This document shows positions 41,068-49,832 of a DNA stretch of 64,000 bases, piece after piece. A program made the translations under genes and the position numbers. The notes beneath the pieces are model-generated. The model made no database searches. It was not told the origin of the DNA and saw nothing but the letters and a program-made list of their open reading frames with translations. The DNA is from Actinomadura hibisca NBRC 15177. Its GTDB lineage: Bacteria > Actinomycetota > Actinomycetes > Streptosporangiales > Streptosporangiaceae. Every line of letters starts with the position of its first letter. The stretch's first letter is position 1. Where the stretch lies: positions 62,001 to 126,000 of the forward strand of contig NZ_BCRO01000011.1 in the NCBI RefSeq assembly GCF_001552635.1, read 5' to 3'.

Positions 41068-42779
41068 CCACTCCCTCGGTGCGCCTGCTGGCCTACGCCC
41101 GCCCGATGCGCGGCAGGCTCGCGCTGGCGGCCCTCGCCGGAGCCGGGACAACACTGGCGGGCATCGCGCTGCTCGGGACGTCGGGCTTCCTGCTGGCCCG
41201 CGCCGCCGAGCACCCGAGCGTCACCGCGCTGACCGTGGCCGTCGTCGCCGTCCGCGCCCTGGGCATCGGGCGCGGCGTGCTGCGCTACGCCGAACGGCTC
41301 GTCTCGCACGATGCGGCGTTCCGCGTGCTCGGTGACCTGCGCGTCCGCGTCTACCGCCGCCTGGAGCGCCTGGCCCCGGCGGGCCTGGGGCGGTTCCGGT
41401 CCGGTGACCTGCTGGCGCGGCTGGTGTCGGACGTGGACGCCACCCAGGACCTTTTCCTGCGCGGCGTGCTGCCGCCGGTCGCGGCCGCGCTGGCGGGCGG
41501 CGCGACGGTGGCGGCGTGCGCGTTCCTGCTCGCTCCGGCCGCCGGGGTGCTGGCGGTCGGGCTGCTGGTCGCCGGGGTCGTCGTGCCGTGGACGACCGCC
41601 GTGCTGGCCCGACGCGCCGCGCACCGGGCGAGCGCCGCGCGCGGGACGTTGTCGGCGCGGACCGTGGACGTGTTCACCGGCGTCGCCGACCTGACCGCGT
41701 TCGGCGCGCAGGACCGCGCCCTGGCCGCCCTGGACGCCGCCGAAGCCGACCTCGCCGCCCACACCCGCCGCAACGCGTTCGCGCAGGCGGTCGGCGCGGG
41801 CTTGGCCGTCCTGACCAGCGGCGCGACGGTCTGGGGCGTGCTGGTGCTGGGCGTGGCGGCCGTCGAGGACGGCACGCTGGGCCGCGTCCCGCTGGCCGCG
41901 CTGGCGCTGACGGCGCTCGCCGCCTTCGAGGCCGTCGCGCCCCTGCCCGCCGCAGCGGCCCGCCTCGCCGAGACGGCTGCGGCGGCGCGTCGCATCACCG
42001 GCGTTCTGGACACGCCCGAACCCGTCCGGGAGCCGGTCCTGCCGCTCCCGGCTCCCGAGCGGCCGGTCACGCTGCGGCTGCGCGGCATGAGCGCCCGCTA
42101 CGCGGCGGACGGCCCTTGGGCCATCCGCGATCTCGACCTGGACCTGACGCCCGGCCGCCGCGTCGCGCTCGTCGGAGCCAGCGGCGCGGGCAAGAGCACC
42201 GTCGCGGCCGTGCTGCTGCGCTTCCTGGACGCCGAGCGGGGCAGCGTGACCCTCAACGGCCGCGACCTGGCCGACTACGCGTCCGACGACGTACGCGCCG
42301 TCGTCGGCGGCTGCCCGCAGGACCCGCACGTGTTCGACAGCACGGTCCGCGAGAACCTGCGCCTGGCCCATCCCACCGCGACCGACGACGACCTGCGCCG
42401 CGCCGCCGCCGACGCCCGCCTGCTGCCGTGGATCGAGTCGCTGCCGCAGGGCTGGGACACCCCGGTCGGCGCGCACGGCGCGCGCATGTCCGGCGGCGAA
42501 CGCCAGCGCCTGGCCCTGGCCCGCGCCCTGCTCGCCGACCCCGCCGTGCTGGTCCTCGACGAACCGACCGCCCACCTGGACCCGGCCGCCCGCACCGCCC
42601 TCACCGCCGACCTGCTGCGCGCCACCCGCGACCGGACCGTCCTGCTCATCACCCACGACCTGACGGGCCTGGACCAGGTGGACGAGATCGTCGTGCTCGA
42701 CCGGGGCCGGGTGGTCCAGCACGGCCCCCACGACGCGCTGGACCGGCACGACGGCCCCTACCTGCACCTCACCCGCTGA
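41064..42779 (+). CDS. cydC: Thiol-exporting ABC transporter subunit CydC
   Basis: 571 residues. The membrane half is at residues ~1-310, and the ATPase half has GASGAGKST, MSGGERQRLALARALL and VLVLDEPTAHLDPA. It pairs with CydD to form the heterodimeric exporter. In some actinobacteria the two are fused; here they are separate but overlapping (ATGA). A universal stress protein gene follows within 33 bp. Confidence 0.93.
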   Translation: MTTPSVRLLAYARPMRGRLALAALAGAGTTLAGIALLGTSGFLLARAAEHPSVTALTVAVVAVRALGIGRGVLRYAERLVSHDAAFRVLGDLRVRVYRRLERLAPAGLGRFRSGDLLARLVSDVDATQDLFLRGVLPPVAAALAGGATVAACAFLLAPAAGVLAVGLLVAGVVVPWTTAVLARRAAHRASAARGTLSARTVDVFTGVADLTAFGAQDRALAALDAAEADLAAHTRRNAFAQAVGAGLAVLTSGATVWGVLVLGVAAVEDGTLGRVPLAALALTALAAFEAVAPLPAAAARLAETAAAARRITGVLDTPEPVREPVLPLPAPERPVTLRLRGMSARYAADGPWAIRDLDLDLTPGRRVALVGASGAGKSTVAAVLLRFLDAERGSVTLNGRDLADYASDDVRAVVGGCPQDPHVFDSTVRENLRLAHPTATDDDLRRAAADARLLPWIESLPQGWDTPVGAHGARMSGGERQRLALARALLADPAVLVLDEPTAHLDPAARTALTADLLRATRDRTVLLITHDLTGLDQVDEIVVLDRGRVVQHGPHDALDRHDGPYLHLTR

Positions 42780-42811
42780 TGCCTCAACCCGACCCCTCGA
42801 AAGGACAGTCC

Positions 42812-43321
42812 ATGCCCTCCTCCTCTGCTCCGGACCCGATGCGCGACATCTGGGAGGTGCCCGCCGGTGGCCTGGACGCCGAGTCCTGGCGGAACCGGAT
42901 CGTCGTCGGCGTCGACGGCTCGTTCGGCGCGGACCGGGCCCTGCGCTGGGCGGCGAAGCAGGCGGCCGACGACGGCGCGGTGCTGGACGTGGTGTCGGTG
43001 TGGGAGGACCTGGGCGAGCAGGCCCCCGCTCTGCCCGCCCTGGACGACGACCGGCGCCGCATCGCGGGCGAGCGCCTGCAACGCGCGCTGGAGACCTTCG
43101 TGCGCTGCCGCGAACGCCCCGAGCACGTCATCACCGCACCGCTGCACGGCCCGCCCGGCGAGCAGTTGGTCGAGCGCGCCCGCGACGCGCGGCTGCTGGT
43201 GCTGGGCACCACCGGGATCAGCTCCCCGGAGATCCCCGGCGGCATCGGCCTGTACTGCATCCGCCGCAGCGTCACGCCCGTGGTGTTCGTCCCGGACGGT
43301 TTCGTGCCCGGCGCGGCATAG
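42812..43321 (+). CDS. Universal stress protein family member
   Basis: 169 residues with one Usp domain: IVVGVDGSFGADRALRWAAK opens it and the ATP-binding GTTGISSPEIPGGIG region closes it, followed by VTPVVFVP. ATP-binding Usps are frequent DosR-regulon members in mycobacteria, matching the operon it ends. GAAAGGA before 42812 supports this start; an in-frame ATG at 42779 that touches the cydC stop would add 11 residues. Confidence 0.88.
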   Translation: MPSSSAPDPMRDIWEVPAGGLDAESWRNRIVVGVDGSFGADRALRWAAKQAADDGAVLDVVSVWEDLGEQAPALPALDDDRRRIAGERLQRALETFVRCRERPEHVITAPLHGPPGEQLVERARDARLLVLGTTGISSPEIPGGIGLYCIRRSVTPVVFVPDGFVPGAA

Positions 43322-43324
43322 ACC

Positions 43325-43774
43325 TCACTGCGTCCGCTCGCACTCCTCGGCGTAACGGGCCAGTCCCTCCGCCATGCCCTGCATGAATTTCCTGATGTAG
43401 CGCGGCATGAACCAGCGCAGCAGCCAGCTCGTCTCGTACTGGCCGTGCCAGTGGATGAGCGTGCCTACGCCGGGTATCGGATCCAGCTCGATGCGCGCGC
43501 GATAGTTGCTCATCGACGAGACGAACGCGTCCTCGTAGCCGAGGAGGCGCGGCTCGATCTTCTCGGTCAGCCGCTCGCCGGTCACGGTGCGTCCCGTCCG
43601 GAAGGCCCGGATGGCACCGACCTCATCGTCGCCGCCGGGATCGAGGCCGACCGAGCGTGCCGTCTCCAGGCTGTCGATCCGGGACCAGCGCGGCCAGCTC
43701 GCGGCGTCGACCAGGAGCTTCCAGACGGTCTCCTGCGAGGCGCTGGTGGTCACGGTGACGTCGTATTTGTGCAT
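43325..43774 (-). CDS. SRPBCC-family (polyketide cyclase-like) protein
   Basis: 149 residues. The order DVTVTTSASQETVWKLLVDA, SWPRWSRIDSL and GVGTLIHWHGQYETSWLLRW fits the START/SRPBCC fold with its deep ligand cavity. The ligand is unknown. It converges on the Usp gene with three bases between stop codons and is followed upstream by a hydrolase gene on the same strand. Confidence 0.83.
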   Translation of the reverse strand: MHKYDVTVTTSASQETVWKLLVDAASWPRWSRIDSLETARSVGLDPGGDDEVGAIRAFRTGRTVTGERLTEKIEPRLLGYEDAFVSSMSNYRARIELDPIPGVGTLIHWHGQYETSWLLRWFMPRYIRKFMQGMAEGLARYAEECERTQ

Positions 43775-43810
43775 GTCAGATGGCTCCTTTGGGTGAAGGG
43801 GCGGGCGGTG

Positions 43811-44839
43811 TCATCCACCGAGGAAGCGCAACAACTCGGCGGTGACGAACTGGGGGTTCTCCTCGACGAGCCAGTGGCCCGCCTTCGGCACGTCCACCGC
43901 GCGCACGATGTTGGTCATGCGCGGGGCGGCGGTGGCCCGGACCGGTCCGATCTGTCCCTGGGCGGCCATGAGCAGGGTCGGGACGCGTACCGGTCGCGCG
44001 GCCGTGGTGTCGCGGACGTCCTTGTCGAGGGCGCGGTAGAGCTCGAAGCCGCCTGCCAGGGCTTCGGGGCGGCGGTAGGTGCGCGCGTACTCGTCGATCT
44101 CGGCGTTGGTGAACGGGGACCGCTCCGAGGTGCCGCCGAACGCCGTCCCGCCGAACGAGACCTGCGGGTAGAACAGCGCCAGGTACTCGCGGACGTCGTC
44201 ACTGACCACCGCTTCGGGGACGCGCCGCTGGGAGTGGAAGGCGATGTGCCAGCTCATCGAGCGGTATTTGGCCGCGTCGATGGCGGGGCCGGGGAGCGGC
44301 AGGTCGAGGTAGCCGAGGCGTGCGGTGTCGTTGGGGAACTGGGCGGCGTACTGGAAGGCCACGGCGGCACCGAAGTCGTGCCCGATGACGCGAGCGTCGC
44401 GCACGCCGAGCCGCTCGGCGATCAGCTTGTGCACGTACCGCGCCAGGGCGGCCTTGTCGTAGCCGGTCGGTGAGCCGGTGCTGTCGCCCAGGCCAGGGAG
44501 ATCGATGGCGTAGACGGTGTGGTGCTTGGCGAGCTCCGGCATGATCGGCCACCAGCCGTACCAGGTCTGCGGCCAGCCGTGGATCAGCACGACCGGCGTG
44601 CCGCGGCCGCCCGTCACGTAGTGCATGCGGACGCCGTCGACATCGGCGAACTGGTGCCGGAAGGTCTTCTTGAACTGGGGATCGTCCTGCGTGGCGGTGG
44701 CGTAGGAGGGGACGGCGTCGGCCGCCGGTGGGGAGCAGGCGGCGGTGCCGGTCGCGAGCAGGAGGGCGAGGGCGGCGGCCGTCGCTGCGCGCGTTGATCG
44801 GAGGCGGCGGCGCGACGGCGGCCGGGGAGCGGTGGTCAT
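43811..44839 (-). CDS. Exported lipoprotein alpha/beta hydrolase (epoxide-hydrolase-like)
   Basis: 342 codons. Signal sequence with basic head (RRRLRSTRAATAAALALLLA) and a lipobox-like TAAC at about 35, so it is probably membrane-anchored outside. The hydrolase core has VLIHGWPQTWYGW (oxyanion), GHDFGAAV with Asp as nucleophile as in epoxide hydrolases and dehalogenases, and VPKAGHWLVEENP with the catalytic His. The substrate is unknown. An intergenic stretch upstream contains GGCA-type direct repeats two helical turns apart, possibly an AraC site. Confidence 0.82.
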   Translation of the reverse strand: MTTAPRPPSRRRLRSTRAATAAALALLLATGTAACSPPAADAVPSYATATQDDPQFKKTFRHQFADVDGVRMHYVTGGRGTPVVLIHGWPQTWYGWWPIMPELAKHHTVYAIDLPGLGDSTGSPTGYDKAALARYVHKLIAERLGVRDARVIGHDFGAAVAFQYAAQFPNDTARLGYLDLPLPGPAIDAAKYRSMSWHIAFHSQRRVPEAVVSDDVREYLALFYPQVSFGGTAFGGTSERSPFTNAEIDEYARTYRRPEALAGGFELYRALDKDVRDTTAARPVRVPTLLMAAQGQIGPVRATAAPRMTNIVRAVDVPKAGHWLVEENPQFVTAELLRFLGG

Positions 44840-45011
44840 GGATTCCTGTCGTGATGCGGTGCTGGGCACGGTGGGCCTCCTTGTGTGGGATGCGTTCAGT
44901 CTTGACAGGAGACCCACGATTTGGCACGAAATCTTGCGGTTACGGCAAGACGAGCGCGTGTGCGGTGCGCGCTTCTGCGTTCGACGTCAGCAGCGAGAAC
45001 CGTCGCGCAGC

Positions 45012-45725
45012 TCAGAGCGCCGTGTAAGCGCCGTCGACAAGGTGGTAGCTGCCCTGCACGAACGAGGCCCGGTCGGAAAGCAGGAACGCCACCACTTCCG
45101 CCACCTCCTCTGGCCGCCCCAGCCGACCTTGCGGATGCAGCGGCACCACGGCCTGCTTGTCGGCCTCGGCCAGGAGCGTCGTGTCGATGAAAGCGGGGCC
45201 GACCGCGTTGACGCGTACTCCTTGCTCGGCGTAATCGAGGGCGGCGGTCTTCGTCAGGCCCACCACCGCGTGCTTGGCGGCCACGTATGCAGCGGCTCCG
45301 GGGAAGCCGTTGGTGCCCAGAACCGAGGCCATGTTCACGACCGCCCCGCCGCCTGAGGCGACGATCGCGGGCAGCTCGTAGCGCAGCGAGTAGAAGACAC
45401 CGTGCAGGTTGACGTCGATGATCCGGTGCCATTCGGCCAGGTCGTACGCGCCCGTCGGGGTGACGGTCCCGCTGACGCCCGCGTTGTTGACCGCCAGGTG
45501 CAGGCCCCCGAACCGGTCGACGATCCGCTGCACTCCGGCCTCGACCGACCCCGCGTCGGCCACGTCCAGCTCGATGGTGTTGTCCAGGTCCAGCGCGTCC
45601 AGGGCGGCCTTGTCGCGGTCCGCGACGACGACCACGGCACCGCCCAGCGCCAGCCGTCGCGCGACCGCCAGTCCGATGCCCGCCGCACCTCCGGTGACCA
45701 GCGCGACCTTGCCGTTGAACTCCAT
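45012..45725 (-). CDS. Short-chain dehydrogenase/reductase
   Basis: 237 residues of the classical SDR type. TGGAAGIG is the nucleotide loop, NNAG follows strand 4, and the active site has Ser in NMASVLG with YVAAK (Tyr-x-x-x-Lys). The C-terminal VQGSYHLVDGAYT is typical. The substrate is unknown. GAGGGAG precedes ATG 45725. The preceding epoxide-hydrolase gene is 22 bp upstream on the same strand, so diol or alcohol oxidation after epoxide opening is a reasonable guess. Confidence 0.88.
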   Translation of the reverse strand: MEFNGKVALVTGGAAGIGLAVARRLALGGAVVVVADRDKAALDALDLDNTIELDVADAGSVEAGVQRIVDRFGGLHLAVNNAGVSGTVTPTGAYDLAEWHRIIDVNLHGVFYSLRYELPAIVASGGGAVVNMASVLGTNGFPGAAAYVAAKHAVVGLTKTAALDYAEQGVRVNAVGPAFIDTTLLAEADKQAVVPLHPQGRLGRPEEVAEVVAFLLSDRASFVQGSYHLVDGAYTAL

Positions 45726-45747
45726 CACGACCGCTCCCTCAACTCGT

Positions 45748-46854
45748 TCATCGGTTCCCCGAAGGGACGGGTGCCGCATCCCGCGCATGGCGGAAGGCGT
45801 CCCTGATCTCGGCCACCAGAACCGCCGGTTGTTCCAGGCCGGGAAAGTGGCCGCCGTGGTCGAGTTCGTGCCACGACCGCAGGTCGAGGTAGCGGCGCAT
45901 CGCTTCCCAGTACCAGCGAGCGGACGAAGCGCCGGTGCCGGTCAGCCAGTACAGCGCGATGTTGTCGATCTGCTCTGCCACGCTCACGCCGCCACCGGCC
46001 TCGGGCCGGGTGTCGGAGTAGGCGGCGAACTTCTCGCCGAGCCACGCGGCCAGGCCGGAGGGCGAGTCGAGCAGGGAGTAGCCGAGCGTCTGCGGGCGCG
46101 TGCTCATCACCATCCCGAAGCCGTAGCCGTCCGCCAGATGCAGGTCGCGCCGGTCCAGCAAGCGCTGTTCGGCCGGGTCGGGCGCGACGCGGTCCTCCGG
46201 CAGGGGAGAGGCCAGCGGCATCGTCAGGTGCAGGCCCGCGACGCGTTCGGGAGCAAGGAGTGCCAGTTCGGTGCTCACGTGGGCACCCCAGTCCCCGCCG
46301 TGCGCTCCGAAGCGCTGGTAGCCGAGCGCGGTCATCAACGCGGCCCACGCCCGCGCGACGCGGCCCGGGTTCCAGCCCCGCTCGCGTGGCCGGTCGCTGA
46401 ACCCGAAGCCGGGCAGCGACGGTACGACGACGTGGAAGGCGTCGCGGGCCGAGCCGCCGTGGGCGACGGGATCGCTGAGCGGCCCGATCACCTTCTCGAA
46501 CTCCAGCACCGAGCCGGGCCAGCCGTGCGTCAGCAGCAGGGGCAGCGCCGTCGGTTCCGGTGAGCGGACGTGCCAGAACGCGATGCGGAGTCCGTCGAGA
46601 CGTGCTCGGTAGTGCGGGATCGCGTTCCAGCGGGCTTCCCGGGCGCGCCAGTCGTGCTGCCGCCACGCGTCCAGCAGCGTCGTCAGGTGGCGCAACCCGA
46701 TCCCTTGCGTGGCGTCCGGCACCGTCTCGGGCTCGGGAAGCCGGACCCGCTCCAGACGGGCGCGCAGATCGGCCAGGTCGTGATCGGGGACGTGAACGGC
46801 GAAGGGCTGGATCTCCGGCACCGCCGCCATCTCGTCCGAGGGGATGTCGGTCAT
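45748..46854 (-). CDS. Epoxide hydrolase with EHN domain
   Basis: 368 residues. The N-terminal EHN segment (HVPDHDLADLRARLERVRLP) precedes the alpha/beta fold with LLTHGWPGSVLEFEKVIGPL, the nucleophile elbow GGDWGAHV (Asp) and the His region LDHGGHFPGLEQP. This is the architecture of microsomal-type epoxide hydrolases, common in actinomycetes. ATG 46854 is taken instead of the in-frame TTG at 46860. It lies between an AraC regulator and an SDR on the same strand; together they may act on a xenobiotic epoxide. Confidence 0.88.
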   Translation of the reverse strand: MTDIPSDEMAAVPEIQPFAVHVPDHDLADLRARLERVRLPEPETVPDATQGIGLRHLTTLLDAWRQHDWRAREARWNAIPHYRARLDGLRIAFWHVRSPEPTALPLLLTHGWPGSVLEFEKVIGPLSDPVAHGGSARDAFHVVVPSLPGFGFSDRPRERGWNPGRVARAWAALMTALGYQRFGAHGGDWGAHVSTELALLAPERVAGLHLTMPLASPLPEDRVAPDPAEQRLLDRRDLHLADGYGFGMVMSTRPQTLGYSLLDSPSGLAAWLGEKFAAYSDTRPEAGGGVSVAEQIDNIALYWLTGTGASSARWYWEAMRRYLDLRSWHELDHGGHFPGLEQPAVLVAEIRDAFRHARDAAPVPSGNR

Positions 46855-46913
46855 GGCCAAAAACCTAGGGACAGGCCGTCACCGATCCCATGCGCGAGAT
46901 TGCGGGGCGACGA

Positions 46914-47804
46914 TCAGGAATTGCGGTACACCGAGGGCCGCACTCCGGTGTCCCGCAGGAAGGCGGTGGACAGGGCACCGGGGCTGGCGAAGCCGCACCG
47001 CAGCGCTATCTGGGCGATCGGCAGGCCGGTGTCGCGCAGCAGCCGCTTCGCCTCCTCGATGCGCAGCCGGGTGAGGTGCCGGTACGGGGTCGTCCCGGTC
47101 GCTTCCTTGAAGACCCGGACCAGGTGGTAGACGCTGAGGTGCACCTCGTCGGCGATGTCGGCCAAGGTGATCGGATCGGCGAGCCGCTCGCGCATCATCG
47201 CGACGGCCGCGCGGACGCGTGCGTCCTCCCGTGTCGGCGTTCGGGGGACCGGCCGCCGCGCGTGGCGGGTGAGCAGGTGCGTGGTGAGGAAGGCGGCGGC
47301 GGACTCGGCGTACAGATCGTCGGCCGCGCCTGGGGCTCCGGCCGTCCGGACGATCTCCTCGATCAGCGGGTCGCCGGAGGCCAGGGACGCGGCCATGGCC
47401 TCGTAGTCCACCGCGCGGCCGCCCAGCTGCGCCGCGACCGCGTCGACGGTGCCGCGCGGGACGTGGACCTGCACGCTCCGCATCGGCCCGTCCCCGCGAT
47501 AGCTGCGGAGGACGGGCTGGTCCGGGACGCGCAGCTCAAGCCGTCCCGGCTGCCAGGCGTCGCGGCTCCCACGGCCGCCGCTGCGCGTCTCCATCACCGC
47601 CCGTCCGGCGACCGGCAGCACCAGGTGCAGATCGGCCGCGCCGGGCAGCTCCATGTCCTCGACGACGGGAACGTGCTCGAACCGCTGGACGAGCAGGGAC
47701 TGCCAGCCCGCGTCCTCCCAGCTGCAATACGTCCGCCGAACGTAACGGGCCATATCGAAACCGGCGTACGGCTGGAGGTCGAAGTGGGCGGAGTCGAACA
47801 CCAT
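46914..47804 (-). CDS. AraC-family transcriptional regulator
   Basis: 296 residues. An N-terminal cupin-like sensor (~1-150) precedes two HTH motifs: ITLADIADEVHLSVYHLVRV and LPIAQIALRCGFASPGALST, ending in TGVRPSVYRNS. ATG 47804 was chosen; the frame stays open to 47972 but the extra part is basic low-complexity. It lies 59 bp upstream of the epoxide-hydrolase gene on the same strand and is its likely activator. The inducer is unknown. Confidence 0.87.
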   Translation of the reverse strand: MVFDSAHFDLQPYAGFDMARYVRRTYCSWEDAGWQSLLVQRFEHVPVVEDMELPGAADLHLVLPVAGRAVMETRSGGRGSRDAWQPGRLELRVPDQPVLRSYRGDGPMRSVQVHVPRGTVDAVAAQLGGRAVDYEAMAASLASGDPLIEEIVRTAGAPGAADDLYAESAAAFLTTHLLTRHARRPVPRTPTREDARVRAAVAMMRERLADPITLADIADEVHLSVYHLVRVFKEATGTTPYRHLTRLRIEEAKRLLRDTGLPIAQIALRCGFASPGALSTAFLRDTGVRPSVYRNS

Positions 47805-47910
47805 GCCGCCGAGGCTACCGAGCGGGTCGTCTGATTCGGGGGCACCGGATGGGGGCAAGGCGTGCAGGAGCTGGCGGAGCCGTTCGCGGTCCGTCAGGCT
47901 CCTGCCGGTC

Positions 47911-48519
47911 TCAAGCCCCGTGACCCGGCGTCGCAGTTTCAGGGCGTGGTCCCATGCCGGTGAAGAGGGCATTGAGGACGCGATCGACGTAGTCGGGGGT
48001 CAGGGGTTCCTGGGTGACCAGGAAGCGGTAGTACAGCGGGCCGGACAGCAGCGCCATCCCCAGGTCCAGGTCGAAGTCGGGTGCCAGTTGTCCCTGCTGC
48101 TGGGCCGTCTTCAGGCGGGCGAAGGTCTTCTCGGTCTGCGGCCGGATGAAGCGCTCGTTGAGGGTGGCGGCGACCTGGGGATCGTGCTGGGCCTCGCCGA
48201 TCAGCGCCTGGAACACCGGGCCGAAGGGTGGCCTGCTCAGCAGGTCGATGGCCGCGTGGATCTGTTGGCGCAGGTCGGCGGCGACGTCGCCGGTGTCGGG
48301 GTAGTCCAGGTCCGGCCCGTGCAGCGACAGCAGCGCGTCGAGCAGCAGGGCGCCCTTGGACGGCCAGCGGCGGTAGATGGTGTGCTTGCCCGCTCCGGCG
48401 CGGGTCGCGATCGCCTCGATGCTGAGCCGGGCGTAGCCGATCTCCTGGCCCAGTGCCAGCGCGGTCCGCATGATGTCCTCGGTCCGGTCGGCACCGCGCC
48501 GGTTGCCCCTGTCGGTCAT
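47911..48519 (-). CDS. TetR-family transcriptional repressor
   Basis: 202 residues. The N-terminal TetR HTH reads LSIEAIATRAGAGKHTIYRR, followed by WPSKGALLLDALL. The helical ligand domain is about 140 residues. Two near-identical palindromes lie 19 and 75 bp upstream of the ATG. Divergently to the right is the wreck of a CatB/Vat-type acetyltransferase, which the repressor may once have controlled. ATG 48519 fits best because the next in-frame ATGs lie only 9-12 bp further up. Confidence 0.88.
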   Translation of the reverse strand: MTDRGNRRGADRTEDIMRTALALGQEIGYARLSIEAIATRAGAGKHTIYRRWPSKGALLLDALLSLHGPDLDYPDTGDVAADLRQQIHAAIDLLSRPPFGPVFQALIGEAQHDPQVAATLNERFIRPQTEKTFARLKTAQQQGQLAPDFDLDLGMALLSGPLYYRFLVTQEPLTPDYVDRVLNALFTGMGPRPETATPGHGA

Positions 48520-48537
48520 GCGGACCATCATATCGGC

Positions 48538-48551
48538 ACGGCACGTGCCGT
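48538..48551. promoter_or_regulatory. TetR operator, copy 1
   Basis: ACGGCACGTGCCGT, a perfect 14-bp palindrome 19 bp upstream of the tetR ATG. Confidence 0.65.
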
Positions 48552-48593
48552 ACTTGACATCGGGCTCCCACGCCGGGCATCGCTCCTGACGGC

Positions 48594-48607
48594 ACGGCAC
48601 GCGCCGT
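48594..48607. promoter_or_regulatory. TetR operator, copy 2
   Basis: ACGGCACGCGCCGT, one base off a perfect palindrome, 56 bp from copy 1. Flanks (CGGCACGG before, TTACTTGA or TACTTGA after) also repeat. Confidence 0.6.
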
Positions 48608-48797
48608 TTACTTGAGGGAGCGGTGGACGCCGTTCTGATCACCGTGACGGCGGGTCCGATCAGGCGGCTACAGGCAAACGAGCACCACCTTGCGGGCGTC
48701 CGCCACCTGTCGCACCCCGGGCCCATAGGACGCTGCGCCACGGCCACGACCCCGCCGATGCCCTCTCGCGCCCCTCGCCCTCTCCCTAGGAGACCCC

Positions 48798-49117
48798 TTG
48801 ACGACGCCGCCCATTCCCGCCGACCCGACCGTCGTGCACCCCATGCCCGACCAGCCGCGCGTGGTGCTGCTGAAACCGCTGGTCACCTCACCGCTGATCG
48901 AGGTCGGGAGTTCACCTACTACGACGACCCGGACGACCCGACGGCGTTCGAGACCCGCAACGTGCTCTACCACTACGGCCCGGAGAAGCTGGTCATCGGA
49001 CGCTTCTGCGCGCTGGGAGAGGGCGTGGGGTTCATCATGAACGGCGCCAACCACCGCATGGACGGCCCCTCGACGTTCCCCTTCCCGATCATGGGCGGTT
49101 CCTGGGGATGGCCAGCA
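48798..49117 (+). pseudogene. Broken CatB/Vat-type xenobiotic acetyltransferase
   Basis: A TTG at 48798 behind AGGAGA starts TTPPIPADPTVVHPMPDQPR. The frame is lost after TSPLIEVG near 48905 and continues one base over as EFTYYDDPDDPTAFETRNVL, then IGRFCALGEGVGFIMNGANH and PFPIMGG. These are the characteristic first half of the left-handed beta-helix acetyltransferases that inactivate streptogramins or chloramphenicol. The second half is missing after 49117. It is non-functional by both an indel and truncation. Confidence 0.72.
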
Positions 49118-49285
49118 CGTGACGTCGGGGGCGCTTCCCCGATTCGGGCGAGCGAGCGGCGAACGTTCCGGCAAAGGCGATACCGGCCGGTCGTCCAAGC
49201 TCCAGCACCCGTGATCGTTCCAAGCGACCACGATGGATCGAGCGGTCTGAGTGGCACGTTCGGGGCGAGCCGGACCCCTGGCACA

Positions 49286-49331
49286 CCGAGCCCCGGTTCG
49301 CCGCATCGTGTTGCGTGGAACCGGGGCTCGG
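49286..49331. terminator. Isolated 14-bp hairpin
   Basis: Perfect stem CCGAGCCCCGGTTC and complement around an 18-base loop. It is the only structure noted in 49118-49490, where no gene was found. It could end the minus-strand transcript of the polyacidic peptide gene or mark a former element end. Confidence 0.5.
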
Positions 49332-49490
49332 GTGTGACGCCGGCGGTGCTTCTGCGGACTTCGCGACTTGCGAGGCCGTACGGAATCGTCGGTGGTGGAC
49401 GGCGACCCCGGAGCCGGATGGGCAGGCCGCCGGGCAGAGGTCGGTGCGATCTGCCCAGGAGTCCGGAGCTGACGAAGCGCGGCTGCCGTT

Positions 49491-49760
49491 CTAGTCGTCG
49501 TCTTCGTCTTCCTCGCCGTCGTCCTCGTCGTCTTCCCCGTCGTCCTCGTCCTCTTCGCCTTCGTCGTCGTTCTCGTCGTCATCCTCGTCGCGGTCGTCGT
49601 CGTCAAAGGCGTAGGCGGCGACGGGGTCGGTCGGCGTCTGCCCGGCCGTGTTGGGCGCGGTCTTCTGCGCGACGGTGGCGGCATCGGCGGGCAGCGCCAG
49701 ACCGGCGCTGATGGCGGCGGCGGCCAGGGTCAGCGTCGTCCAGCGGATCGGGGTCTTCAC
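49491..49760 (-). CDS. Secreted polyacidic peptide
   Basis: 89 residues. A clear signal peptide (WTTLTLAAAAISAGLALP, ADAA) precedes a short neutral linker and a tail of about 37 residues made almost only of Asp and Glu with a few Gly, Asn and Arg. A ribosome site (GGAGG) lies before the ATG at 49760. Polyacidic exported tails can bind Ca2+ or other cations, or mineral surfaces. I know no named family. Its promoter region is A+T-rich, with two TACGTAA boxes 31 bp apart. Confidence 0.7.
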   Translation of the reverse strand: MKTPIRWTTLTLAAAAISAGLALPADAATVAQKTAPNTAGQTPTDPVAAYAFDDDDRDEDDDENDDEGEEDEDDGEDDEDDGEEDEDDD

Positions 49761-49794
49761 ATGTCCTCCAGGATGATTTGACTGATCACTCCCT

Positions 49795-49832
49795 TACGTA
49801 ACCATTTGAAGCAGGATGATTACTCTACGTAA
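49795..49832. promoter_or_regulatory. Two TACGTAA boxes three helical turns apart
   Basis: TACGTAA at 49795-49801 and 49826-49832 upstream of the polyacidic peptide gene. The first extends to the palindrome TTACGTAA. The surrounding ~70 bp is the most A+T-rich patch of this region, as expected of a promoter. Confidence 0.5.

Noticed and set aside
40773..42767. 664-codon minus-strand frame opposite cydC
   Set aside because: Shadow of cydDC; composition is Arg/Gly/Gln-rich without any family likeness.
49491..49620. Run of GAC/GAG-like triplets as a simple repeat only
   Set aside because: The triplets are mixed, in frame and follow a proper signal peptide and ribosome site, so a coding explanation is better than a microsatellite.
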